A DNA stretch of 64,000 nucleotides from Watersipora subatra (taxonomy: Eukaryota; Bryozoa; Gymnolaemata; Cheilostomatida; Watersiporidae): assembly GCF_963576615.1 (NCBI RefSeq), contig NC_088717.1:24951344-25015343 (forward strand), read 5' to 3'. Below, in pieces: positions 26,001-38,000 of this stretch (positions within the stretch are counted from its first letter, which is position 1; every line of letters begins with the position of its first letter). Position numbers and translations under genes: made by a program. The notes below the pieces were generated by a model, which did not search any database, was not told the origin of the DNA, and was given only the letters and a program-made list of their open reading frames with translations.

Positions 26001-29000
26001 ACAACATATTCTGAGTAGGAGGCTGCATGGAGTGCTCAAATAGTTTTAAAGTGAATTTTTATTGTATTCCGAACACTTTGGTATCTTAAACCAAAGAAAT
26101 GTCTACACAAACAGATATACAAAAGAATTTACATTAGTGTCTTCAAGAATAATAAAAATTAACAATCAATTACTTATACCAGGATTTGGGTTAATGAACT
26201 TTCTTTTATAAAATAAGTAAAAAAAGTGTATCATTCTTCTGTAAGGTAGAAGTGTTGTGAAATGCTTTTGAAAACTTTGTAGTTATCTACTCAATTGACA
26301 ATATGAGAAGATAACAAACATTTAGTTCTGTGTTAAAGAAATTTAGTCAACTATACTGTTTTTAACCATACCAAGAGCTTTAATTCCAAATTTCACTGGC
26401 TACCAAACTTTTTTTATGTAATAGCCAAAGGTATTTTTTCAAAAATTCATAATATCTTATGAAATAAAATAATAAACATTTAATGGATATGTATTATTAC
26501 TATTATTATTATTATTATTGCGTCTGTTATAATAATGATAACTATATAATTTACATTATAATTTCTTTTATTATGGTTTTTAGTTCAATTTTATTGATAT
26601 TATTAGTTATTACCAGTACGCCGATCAGTTTCATGCACCATGAGAGATCATCATGAGTAATCAGTATGTTCATTATTAGTTTGTGAAGTGGTAAAGTAGT
26701 TGGGTGGTGTAGTGGTTAGTGTTCTAGTGTATAAATTAGAGTTTCTGAGTTTAAACCCTTGGGAAAAACTAATGTTTTTTTGACGTTCTTATAGCAGGAC
26801 TTTGAACAAACGGGCAGTTTGACTCCGTTCTTATTATAGTAAAGATTATTGTTGTTTTTTAATCTATCATTAGTATTATTATCATTGTCGCTATTATTAT
26901 TTTAGTGAAAGTCATCAATTGTTACTAACAACTTAATTAAAGGTGACTTATTTAATATATATCATTATGCTAAATTATTGGTAACAGGTAGTCGTGTTCT
27001 CTATATTGTCACGAGAATGCAAATCTGAATTACTGTAAAGCCTATTAGCTTTAAAGCAAAAGCTATTATAACTAAATTATTTGTATCAACATAAAGCCTG
27101 TGATCAATTAGCTAAATTAAAATAAATAATATGTAGCTTTTGGTTTTATATAACTCAAAAATAATTCTTTAGACAAACCGTTGGTACCATAATCGATAGA
27201 GACACTCAATTTCCGTATGATATATTCCCACGAGCAAACAAGCGGAGCGAAGTGTGGGAGTTTTTATGATAAATGCATGTGCACACAACTTACGAAAATT
27301 ATTCATCAACAATGAGACAAACCCGTGGCTAGAAATTTCATCAACAAATTTAAGCATCGGAATGTAAAGTCGTTAAAGTATAATAACGAGACAAAACACA
27401 TTTAAACCTATTTGAATATGTTACCAAGTCTTTGTAAACCGTCGGTATTATTTTTAAACTTACCCATCTGATCGGATTATACACAAATAGACAGATTAAT
27501 TTGAACGAAAATTGCCACAAAAAGCTTGAAAAGCTCGGTTTAATAAAAGTTAAGACCGAAAATCGAAACGCCAATAAAGCCGTGCGACAGATAGTAGAAC
27601 TATTTAGCAGTGCGCATTTCACGAGAAAACCATGCTCATTTCATCAGTCTATGGCATTTGTTACTTGTAATCGAATTTATTCAAAGGTTTCTGTAATAAA
27701 CGTAGACCATTTGAGGCGTAGACCGATTTACAGGTACGAAATTGTGAAACACAGTTTATCAGCCTGTGTTTTTTGTCCAATCACCGAAGGTTTCATTATT
27801 TGAAACGTTAGCCGAAATTCTTTACAACTTATGTACAAGCTAGGGCCGAACTACAATGCCCCTTCATGACGAAAACATTTTTTATTTTGCTACAGTTTTA
27901 TACGCGTGAATGCTCCTACTGCTTTTTGTTAAAGATCGCTTATCAAAACCATTCTACATTCAACGCAACCAACTTTCAAACTGTGTATAGCTTGCCATTT
28001 TACTTCTAATTTTGCATTTCAGAGTTATAATAAACATATTTCTTTGTTGTTGTTGAATTACATACATTACAGTAAATTAGGCCTACAGCTTTATAACACT
28101 TTTGTAACAGCTTTTATTTTGCTGCAGTTTGCAGAAATCTTCGAGACGCGTGAACGCTCATAGGTTTTCTATTATTGCTGTATTACTATATTAACAATAT
28201 TGGTTATTTTAATAATATCAGTGCATTCTACTTATAATATTGGCCAACATTGCATTTCTCCTATTGCAAGGGAGAGACATAAACGTGTAATATTTTCCTT
28301 TCATTGTTGTTGTTTGTCATGACCAAACACTTTTTAAATAAATTTTCTAAAAACCTATATAAATACCACAACTTCTCGATATTGCTACCTATGACGTTTT
28401 GAAATGTAAACAAAATTGTGTATTGGTTTTCTATTATTACTATATTAACAAAATTGATTATTCTAAAAATATCAGTGCATTTTACTTTTAATATTGGCCA
28501 ATATTGCATTTCTCCTATTGCAGGGGGAAAATATAAACATCTTTTCTATTCATTATTGCTTATTGTTGTATATAATAACACCCACACCCAGTACATTACA
28601 GCTACCATTGCAGTTATCCTATTGCACTGCAGAGCCATTTGATTGCTAATATTGCATTTCTCAACCATCAGTACCCTTTATTTTTTTGCCAATATCTCTG
28701 GCCATCTCTTTGGTCGTGGGCTGTATGACAGTGGAATTTCTAGTAAGTAAAACATGAGTTTTTTAAAAACACTTCAAGTCAAGTGGTTTTGTTTAGAGAT
28801 GGCTACAGGAGTGATTGAGCAAGTGAGAAGTAGCATTCCGAATGCTGGGAATGTTCAGTACACAGGAAGTCAGTATGAAGGAAATGCTACCAGAGGAGCT
28901 TCAGATTTTGATGTGATGATAGATGTGGCGCCCAAGGGAAGCAGTTTTCAGTATGAAAAGACCGACGCACCAGGATTTGGTAAGCTGAAATATCAATCAG

Positions 29001-32000
29001 GAGCTGACGATGGTTATACTGGCAAAGTGGTTACTGGAGATGGCTATCTGTCAGGAAAGAATGTCATTGAAAAGCAGGTGCTTGTATTATACTAATTATC
29101 AGTGCAACATTAATGTGCCAGTTTGAAACAAAACCAATGAGAGACTGCTTTTTAAATCAGTTTTAATGAGCTCTTTTACTGAAGGTAGAACACAAAAATA
29201 GTACAAAATTTAAAATGGAAAGTTGTTTATGTTTAACTCATTTTAAAGCCAAATTTCGATTTTTCTTGGTGTGTCTTGTGTGTGCTGACAAGCAAGAATG
29301 CTGCCAGCCCCACCTCCTATGATGCGATGCATATGCAATAATTCATAGCAATCAAATATAGATATAGGACACTATTATACTTTAGTGAAGGTGAAAAGAG
29401 AGCTTTGTCACAAGCTATAATCCTAATATTCAAACAGCCAATAGGAAGTCATACTAATATTTAAACAGCCAATAGGAAGTCATACTAATATTCAAACAGC
29501 CAATAGGAAGTCATACTAATATTCAAACAGCCAATAGGAAGTCATACTAATATTCAAACAGCCAATAGGAGGTTGAGTAAGAGTAAACAGAATATCTCAA
29601 AATCAAAATAAGCTAAGGAGGATGCAAAACGGCACATAATAGACTGTATATCCTTACTAATCAAGAACTATTTAGGGTTGATAGCAGAGACACTCGCAAT
29701 TATATCAATAAGTGGATTTGTTTCTGAACAATGTTCTGGCCATCTTAGACAAGCTTTGGCAAAAGCAGAAAATTTTTAAAATGTGTTTGTTTAAAATTGC
29801 AATTTATAATAAATGTAACCAGCATTTGTTCTTGACCTGTACTTGTGTACCCAAGCACACACATTAAAATAAACAATACAATAAGAAATTACACATGATT
29901 AAAACAGTGTTTTGATTTCTGTAACATTCAATTTTATTTTTAAAACAAAGAGCAGACGTTTCGGCTTTGGTTCTGAACCAGGAAGCCAAAACCAGAATAA
30001 ATATACTTTTGGTTCTGGTTCTGGACCAGAAGCGTAAAACCAGAATTAGCAGAGAGCAATCTTCTGGTTAAAATAATAATAGTTTATTAACATGATAACA
30101 TTTTTATATACTTGAGATCACTCTACGCAGCCGCTATAGTATAGCCATTAGGACAATGAAGCTGCATAGAGTAATCTTAAATAGCTTGATTGTGACCTTT
30201 ATGAGGCTAACAAAGTATAATTGATAACAGCATTGCTATTCATAACTTAAAAGCTGCCTAATACTATTGTACCTAAAATATATGACATGAAATGGAAAGA
30301 GTACAAATTCATGACTAGTCAATATGCTCCTCAGTTGTTTTACCTTTATTGACATAATCCTCTTACATCCTGTGATTGTGACCGATTTTCCAAAGAAAAT
30401 ATAACAGTAAAATGTTAACAACTTTACGCTGTTTGATTTCTTCATGCCTGGATGTATGCAAACAACCAATTATAGATTTGCTTGCATAGTCTGTTTTTGT
30501 GTAATGCCATGATAAAACTATATGACTAAGCATTCTAAGTTCTCAATACACAATAATACTCCAGGTATGTGTGTATAACACAAATTTATATATTGTGATG
30601 TTGTCTCAATTTTAGTGCAGTTAAAAGAGATATTTTAGGTGTTTTCATAAAATTTAAATTCGATTGATAAAGAAACAAGATTTCAACTACTATTACAATT
30701 TGCTAACTTTTGGGCTATTGTAATTATAAAATTGATAGACAGCTGTGTGCAATATACCTAAATCTTTAGCATTTCTTATTACTCTTTATTATTACTGTTA
30801 TATGACAACATCTATGACTAGGTTTGTAATGAGTGCTGCTTATGAGATAAAAAATTAGGCCATCTTTAACATGTAGTAGTTATTTAGTAGCTGTGTAGTA
30901 TTTATGTAGTAATTATGTGGTAATCATGCAGTATGTGGCAGTTATGCGATAATTATGTGGTGACAGTGTAATGCCCAAGCATTACCTTAGTTAGATAGTC
31001 AAACAAGAAGTTGTCTATATAAATGTAATGACAAGACTTAACATTTTTTTTCACCTGTTTTGCTGCTTGTGCAAAATAGTAAAACATTTATAGATTGTTT
31101 CATGAGAGAATAACTCTCGATTAAAATAAAGTGGTTTGCCCGCAGTAATTTTTGTAGAAGGGTTAAACGTTGTGACGGTCAATATAAAGTTGCTTTAATA
31201 GTGTTTGCCTTTGTGTTTGATATTGGTAGGTACAGCCGGCGGTAGATAAATTGATTGGTGTTCAAAACCACGGAGGACACCTGAATGTCAACGGAAGAGA
31301 GATTGATGTAAAGCGATCAGTACACGGACCAGCCATTACTCTAGATCTAAAGTCAGGCAAGCACGAGACTCAAGTAGATATTGTACCGACTGTTGGACCA
31401 GAACATGTCACGGGAGGGAAAGAAGGAGTCAGCTTCGTGGCTAAACCTTCCAGCAACGCAGTTAGTACTTCCTTTGTACTTGGTTAAAGAAACAATTACT
31501 GCACACTTGTTTGCATTCTGAGAAAACATTACCTCTACTTTCTTAGCACAGTATTTTTCCATATGCTGCATGGGTCTTTCTGCTGAGATAGCTTGCTAAA
31601 CCTGTACATTTCTAAGCCAAATAGAGTAAACAGCCATCAAATACTAATCATTTCACGACTGCTGGCTCGTCACCTGATACTCTGGCCCAAATATCTAGCG
31701 ACCTGGCCTCTTGACAAATGACCACCAGTTGCTATAGCTAGACTATCTAGTAATCTTGCTTAAAGGCAGGTAGTCACCAGAAGCTACATATAACTAGACT
31801 ATTTGCTTAGGTTGTTAGATCACCACCAGATGCTGTGGCCACACTATCTAGCAGCCTTGTCACTTTTACACTTCTATTATATAGAATTCTGTTTATTGGA
31901 ATGTATTCGTCAACTAAAACCATCAGAAGTTGACATTCCTGCTTTTTGCTGCATTTTGATTCAGTGTCATTGATGAGAGCAAAATGACCATTTACATGCG

Positions 32001-35000
32001 TTGCTTTGTTTTAGACTGGAAGTAGGAGGGAAACAGAGTGGAGACAATCTACTGCCGTACAGGAGAAGGAGACATTTAAAGGGGTTCACCACGGTAACCA
32101 GGTACACAGTGAAGTTCTCAAAGATGCGAAAACAGCGCGAGCTGAAAACCCTGCACTACGTGAGTTGAGGATTGTGTTCGCGCTTTTATCACAAACAGTG
32201 ATTTTGAGCTTGTGAGATATGGAAGACACCGACTCACCAAATGTAAATTTCATTTTTTGAACTTTTATTGTCGATTCAATTCTAGTCCTAGTTCTTAATC
32301 AGTTTCATAGAAGACAATCTAGAAGTTACTTTTCGTGAAAGAAATATAACAAAGTTTGAAAATTGAAAATTAGCTGCAAAGAAATATTTTATTAGTCGAT
32401 CAACCTATAAATAGCTGATCAACTTATAAATAGCTGATTAACCTATAAACAGCTTATCAACCTCTTAATAGCTGATCAACCTATAAATAACTAATCAACC
32501 TATAAATAGCTGATCAACCTATAAATAGCTGATCAACCTATAAATAGCTGATCTACTATATAAACAGCAATCGTTGTCTGTCTGTCTATCCGCCTTATAG
32601 AGCGGTCTTTCCTTTTATCGTCGAGCGAATTTCGGTCGTATGAAGCGAACTGAACTAACATGAGTAGTGACTGTAAATAAGTTAAAAGAGCGGTCTTTCT
32701 TTTTCCATTCGGCCGTACGATGCCAACTGAATTAATATTAGTAGTAAATATCGTAATTTCGGACTATTAGCCGCTACTTTTGTCTGACGATTTGAGCCAC
32801 GCGGCTTATATAAAGGTGGGCGATTCTGTTGTTTTTCTTTCACCGCTAGGGCACACTAACCGAAATCTTCGGTTAGCACGCTTTTAAACAGCAAAGTTGC
32901 TGCCGTGTTAAAAAGTACCGTCCTGAGTTCTGCGGCCTATACAAAGGTGTCTATACAGCTATACAAATGTACTACTCATTAAATAAAATAGATTAATAAG
33001 TAGTGATTTACATGCAATTAATATTTACTGCCATCGTGTACCGAGAAGGTCACATAAACGTTGGAAAAAAACGCAGTTCTCACCTACTAAATTTCCACAT
33101 CAAAAAGGTAAGTGTTTCTTATAAAATGTTATATTGTCTATGAATTGCCACATCTCCACTACTTAATAAAGTTGGATTTGCCGCTGTTCGTGATAGTGGG
33201 ACATGTTCATTTCCTTCAGCAGCTGAGTTACTAATTTTTTTCCAGCTACGAGTAGGCCTACTGTAACTTACTATTACAGAACTTGCACGTGTACTCCGAG
33301 GGTTGCGATAGGCGATTGTGAAAAGAAAGAGAGCAGCTGCTATCAACTTACTGTCACCCTGCTTCAGCCATGACCAGCTATACGTCGCCTGCTCAAAAGT
33401 AGGCACAAGCCGAAAACTGTTTCTTCATACGCCCGACAGAAAAACCAAAAATGTTGTCTATCTGCAAGTGTTGCGTTGAACTAACATTGTGTTATTGTTT
33501 TATGTTCTTCATGTTCTGCTATACCACATGCAGCATTTTCTAACATATTTTTCAGTATATATATCTTTTCATGCATTTGTTTTCCTTATTGTATCTCATA
33601 CAAAGGCTATCATGTTGGCGTTTTGTTTTATTATTGTAAGGTGCTAATGCTGTATCTGCCTTGACATCATACTGTCTGTGCTGTTATACATATAAATTTT
33701 ATTGACACAACCTCATTACTGTTTGTATATACCATGTCAAAACACAGGCTAATAATAGATGAAAAACTGGTGAGCTATGATTAGTGTTTTAAGAATGTAG
33801 AAGTCTCCATTCAGTAAATGCTGGCGATAACAAAATATTTTGTATAATTTTTTAAAAGATGCAAAACTTTTCCATACTGCCAGTTTGAAGAACTTCAGTT
33901 TGCCTAGCAATGTCAATTTCATTATCAGTTCTCTGTACACAAATAGGGCAACTCCGATTTGAGTGGTTTGAGACTGATGCATTGTAGACTAGCTGTAAAA
34001 CTTATGACAGATTTACATTGTTCTCCCCTACATTATTGACCTATATGACTGCATATGTGTATGCATAGTGTGATCAGGGCAAAAAATTCAGTAAACTGCA
34101 TATTTGGAGTCGTTTTACAGTATGAAAGACAACTCTCAATAAACCTCTTGCTGTACATGAATCTGTTCCCGTGGACGGGTAATGCAGCTAGCAGTTTGGG
34201 GCCGTGGCGTCACTCGGGGATGCGCGGGAGACCTTTATCGCCCCGAGTGCAGCGAGAGTATCCAGGCGCGGCTTTCCGGATGAGTTGGCGAGTGCGAGGC
34301 GATTGATTGCGAAGCGATTGAGTGCTAGGCGATTGATTGCGAGGCGATTGATTGCGAGTGAGAGGCGATTGATTGCGAGTGCGAGGCGATTGATTGCGAG
34401 TGCGAGGCGATTGATTGCGAGGCGATCGATTGCGAGGCGATTAATTGCAAAGCGATTGAGTGCGAAGCGATTGAGTGCGAAGCGATTGATTGCAAAGCGA
34501 TTGAGTGTGAGGCTATTGATTGCGAGGCGATTTATTGCGAGGCGATTTACTGCGAGGTGAGTGCAAGGCAGTTGATTGCAGGGCGGGTGCGGGCCGATTG
34601 ATTGCGAGGCGATTGATAGCGAGACAAGTGCAAGAGCGCGATGGTCAACTGCGAGGCGGGTAAAGACTGGTCAGCCAAGGCGGGTAGACGCACCATAGTT
34701 GGGTATGACGGGCCAGGCCATAGACGGGTATGAACGGACGCATTAATCTAGACACATGAATCTAGAATATTTACTAGATGTTACACGCATCTAGCTGTAA
34801 AACACATTGCAGATTTCCATTGTTTTCCCAACATTATTGACATAATATGTGTATGCATATTCAGGGCAACAATTTCGGTAGACTGCATATTTGGAGTTGT
34901 TTTACAGTATGAAAGACAACTCTCAATAAACCTTATGTTGCACGTGAATCTGTTTCTGTAGGCGGTAATGCAGCTAGTCAACCTATAAACAGCTGATCAA

Positions 35001-38000
35001 CCTATAAATAGCTGATCAACCTATAAATAGCTGATCAACCAATAAATAACTGATCAACCTATAAATAGCTGATTAACCTATAAATAGCTGATCAACCTCT
35101 AAATAGCCAATCAATCTATAATTATCTGGTGATGCATTTCTTTCTAAGCGACTATAAGTTAGTCTTTGAAATTTAACCACACTGTGATTGGATCAAATAA
35201 AATAAGAGTGATAATAAGAATAAGAGGTATTGAATTAAAAACTGGAATATAAACAAAAACCTTCATTAAAGATTAAACAGTTCCTTTATTTATTGATGTA
35301 AACTCTTGTTCATATCTAGTCAACTTCTTATGGCTTCTTTTAGTAATAAAACATTACTATTTTCTTTAAGTTATTAGCTAACTTTTGATTGCTCCAACTT
35401 CTGATACCGACAAGTTGCTACTTTGATTCTTATCTAGATAATTGACTGAGTAAAAAATGAGGTTTTCTTCTAATAACTCATCATCACTAGGCTTTGTTCT
35501 GCTTTTAGCTCAACTTCTCACTAGCTTTTCATTGATCTTTCAAACTGTAAGGCATGACCACTTGCAAATGTGCTTGTTTTGTCATGTCCTATATGGCTTC
35601 CTTGTCTATCTAATATTATTAATTCTTGAAAGTTTAAATTTGAAAACCAACTGCAAAGTAAAAATGCTTTTTGAGAAAAATTCAATGTAGGTGAATAAAG
35701 GTTTGATTCCTGAACTGTGCGAACTTTTAGTAAGTGCTTGATTGAGTAGTTTGTTACTGAATTCAAACCAGAAAATCTACAACTTTTCCAACTACTTTTC
35801 AAATTTACATTAAGCAGTAAGGCTACCAGTACTCGTATACTATTATTAAAACACACATTTATGTAATAAACTAATATGAAAGGAAAACAAGTTGTTTGCT
35901 AAAAAAAGACTACTCTAAGATCTAAGGCTGCAGACATATATTAAAGATAAAGAATTGGCAATAAAAATATAATAATATAAAAAGGAACTAACAACCATCA
36001 ATCTATCGATATACATGTACTTATAAAACTCAGGTCCTATTGTACTCTTTCTTGAAACTGGTTTCCTAGAGAAATATTATAAGTGATAGCTGAAGCATCT
36101 CAAAAATATTGCTGTGGGCAGGATTCAAACTCATGACAATCAGTTTAAGATGGCAACATCCTACCAACTGAGCCAATTCAACAAAAGTGCAGACTTTTAG
36201 AATAAGTTTCACTATAATAAAACATATACCGTAATGTTAGAATCATCTCACGTGAGAGAACAGTCATGAGAGCAGACTTTCTACGGCTTATTTAATTTGA
36301 CAAAGTAAGTCTATTTGAAGCAATGCTAGGCTCAATTCACAATCTTAGAAGTTTTGATTTCTATATAAATGTGCCACAACCTATCTGATTAAGAACTCAA
36401 GAATGCGCTTAGGCATACATTAATGACAACAGCCAACAATGAACGTGTTCCTTGTGTCTCATTACTACTCTATTATAACAACTTGGTCGGGTCAGACGCA
36501 GTTATAGCTCGTTTGAATACTACGTAACCCATTGAATGAGCAGTGGTCATTTTGGTAGGATTATATATAAAGTCATGATTTCAAATGGTATCTCTATGAT
36601 TCCCTAAAGAAGCAAGTTTAATTAAAAAGAAGCATAGAGTTATCTCTAATAAGCACATTTACAATGTCGGGAAAAAGTTAGTTTGATCAGTAACATCAAA
36701 GGCAAGATAACTCCACCTAAACATGTCTATGTCTCTTTTTGATGCTGTCGTCTACATGCATGCTTCAGCCAGCTGACCTATTTTTTACTCTATTATTAGA
36801 AAGCATGCCTGACCCATTTCTTTCTGTATTATTAGAAAGCATGCCTGACCTATTTCCTTACTCTATTATTAGAAAGCATGCCTGACCTATTTCCTTACTC
36901 TATATTATTAGAAAGCATGCCATCATACGTCGCAAAAACAGCACAGATGAGTCTCATTGCAAAGGATGAACAGAGAGTGAGTCAAGGCAGTCAACCAAAA
37001 TCATGGAGTCCCGCTGAATCTGCTGATAGATTGCAAGATTTAGGAAAGGTAATATGTGAGATAACTTGGCGGTATTTATGTAAAACAGGAGACTAAACTT
37101 AGTAACGAAATTGCTATGAGAATCACCAGTAAGGTGCTAGAAGGGTATAAATGCTTGCGTAAATACAAAAGGTGCTTTTGCATTCCTTTCTCGTAAGAGG
37201 TACTCACCCGTTTACATGTGGGTCGTTCTGATTTAAATTACCTGGTCTTAGCAAGTTCAAAAAAAATTCAGTAATTTTCATTCTGATTGAGGCACATGAT
37301 GGTACACCTTAACAGATTCAGGCAGGGTCTGTTGGCAACAACATAAGTCCATATTTGGTGTTGGATCACTAATTTCAACTGTTCAACATCTTTACAAATT
37401 CTTTAATCTCTGGAGCGCTTGCCTTATAACAAATACATTGAAGTTATTTTAATAAGGTTGGTTGTCGGTAGATTAATTGCTGTGACGATCTCATGTTGCT
37501 AAAAACGGCATGGAGAAGATAACTCCAAGTTTATAGATTTATGGTGTTTATGAAAAGAAATGAACAACAGGTGTTTTACAGTTTACCATTCATGATTTGA
37601 GTTTATTTGGTAGGAGTTGTACCAGGGACTAGACAGAGGGGACATGAGAAATCCTCATAATCCAGCAATGAATGTGCTGAGTAAGACAACTGCTGCCGAT
37701 AGACAGGAATGGAAACAACAGATAGGGGCTGATGGGAAAGGTCTGGTGAATCTAGCAACAACTGAACCAAAGAAGTAACATTGACTTAAGCCAAACCAGC
37801 TATCACAGAGAGTGTGGGCTGAATTGATTAAAAGTTTTGATTTTTAAACTGGTAATTTGGCATGGTAGACTGAAATATTCCCAGATATCTGTGATTAGTA
37901 TGAGTAGCTTAAAACACATAGTTGTCATTCCTCACAATTGGCTAGTTTTTAATGTAGCTGATACGTATTTACAGCGATAGATGGTATGACAGTATTACCG

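Larger units (their letters stand above)
32552..34977 (+). mobile_element. Helitron copy 2, precise insertion in a tandem repeat
   Basis: It starts A|TCTACTATATAAACAGCAAT and ends GGTAATGCAGCTAG|T, 2426 bp. Removing it restores GCTGA|TCAACC, the unit of the surrounding 19-bp repeat, with no target duplication. It lies in the cGLR intron between exons 4 and 5, in the sense orientation. It contains a helicase relic, an internal second 3' end (CTAG ending at 34191) and a GC-rich minisatellite. Confidence 0.93.
32395..35112. repeat. 19-bp tandem array split by a Helitron
   Basis: The unit GATCAACCTATAAATAGCT runs from about 32395 to 32551 and resumes at 34978 to about 35112. The two halves join to an uninterrupted unit once 32552-34977 is removed. 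Confidence 0.93.

Noticed and set aside
27501-27803. Plus-strand 100-codon ORF in cGLR intron 1
   Set aside because: No family resemblance, an overlapping ORF on the other strand, and no splice support.
34204-34560. Arg/Leu/Ile/Ala repeat protein
   Set aside because: It is the frame of a minisatellite captured in a Helitron, without initiation context or homology.
24904-37778. 2'-5'-oligoadenylate synthase as identity of the nested gene
   Set aside because: The GS motif could fit, but HGPAITLDL...VDIVP and the SYxxKT C-lobe are of the cGAS/Mab-21 type.
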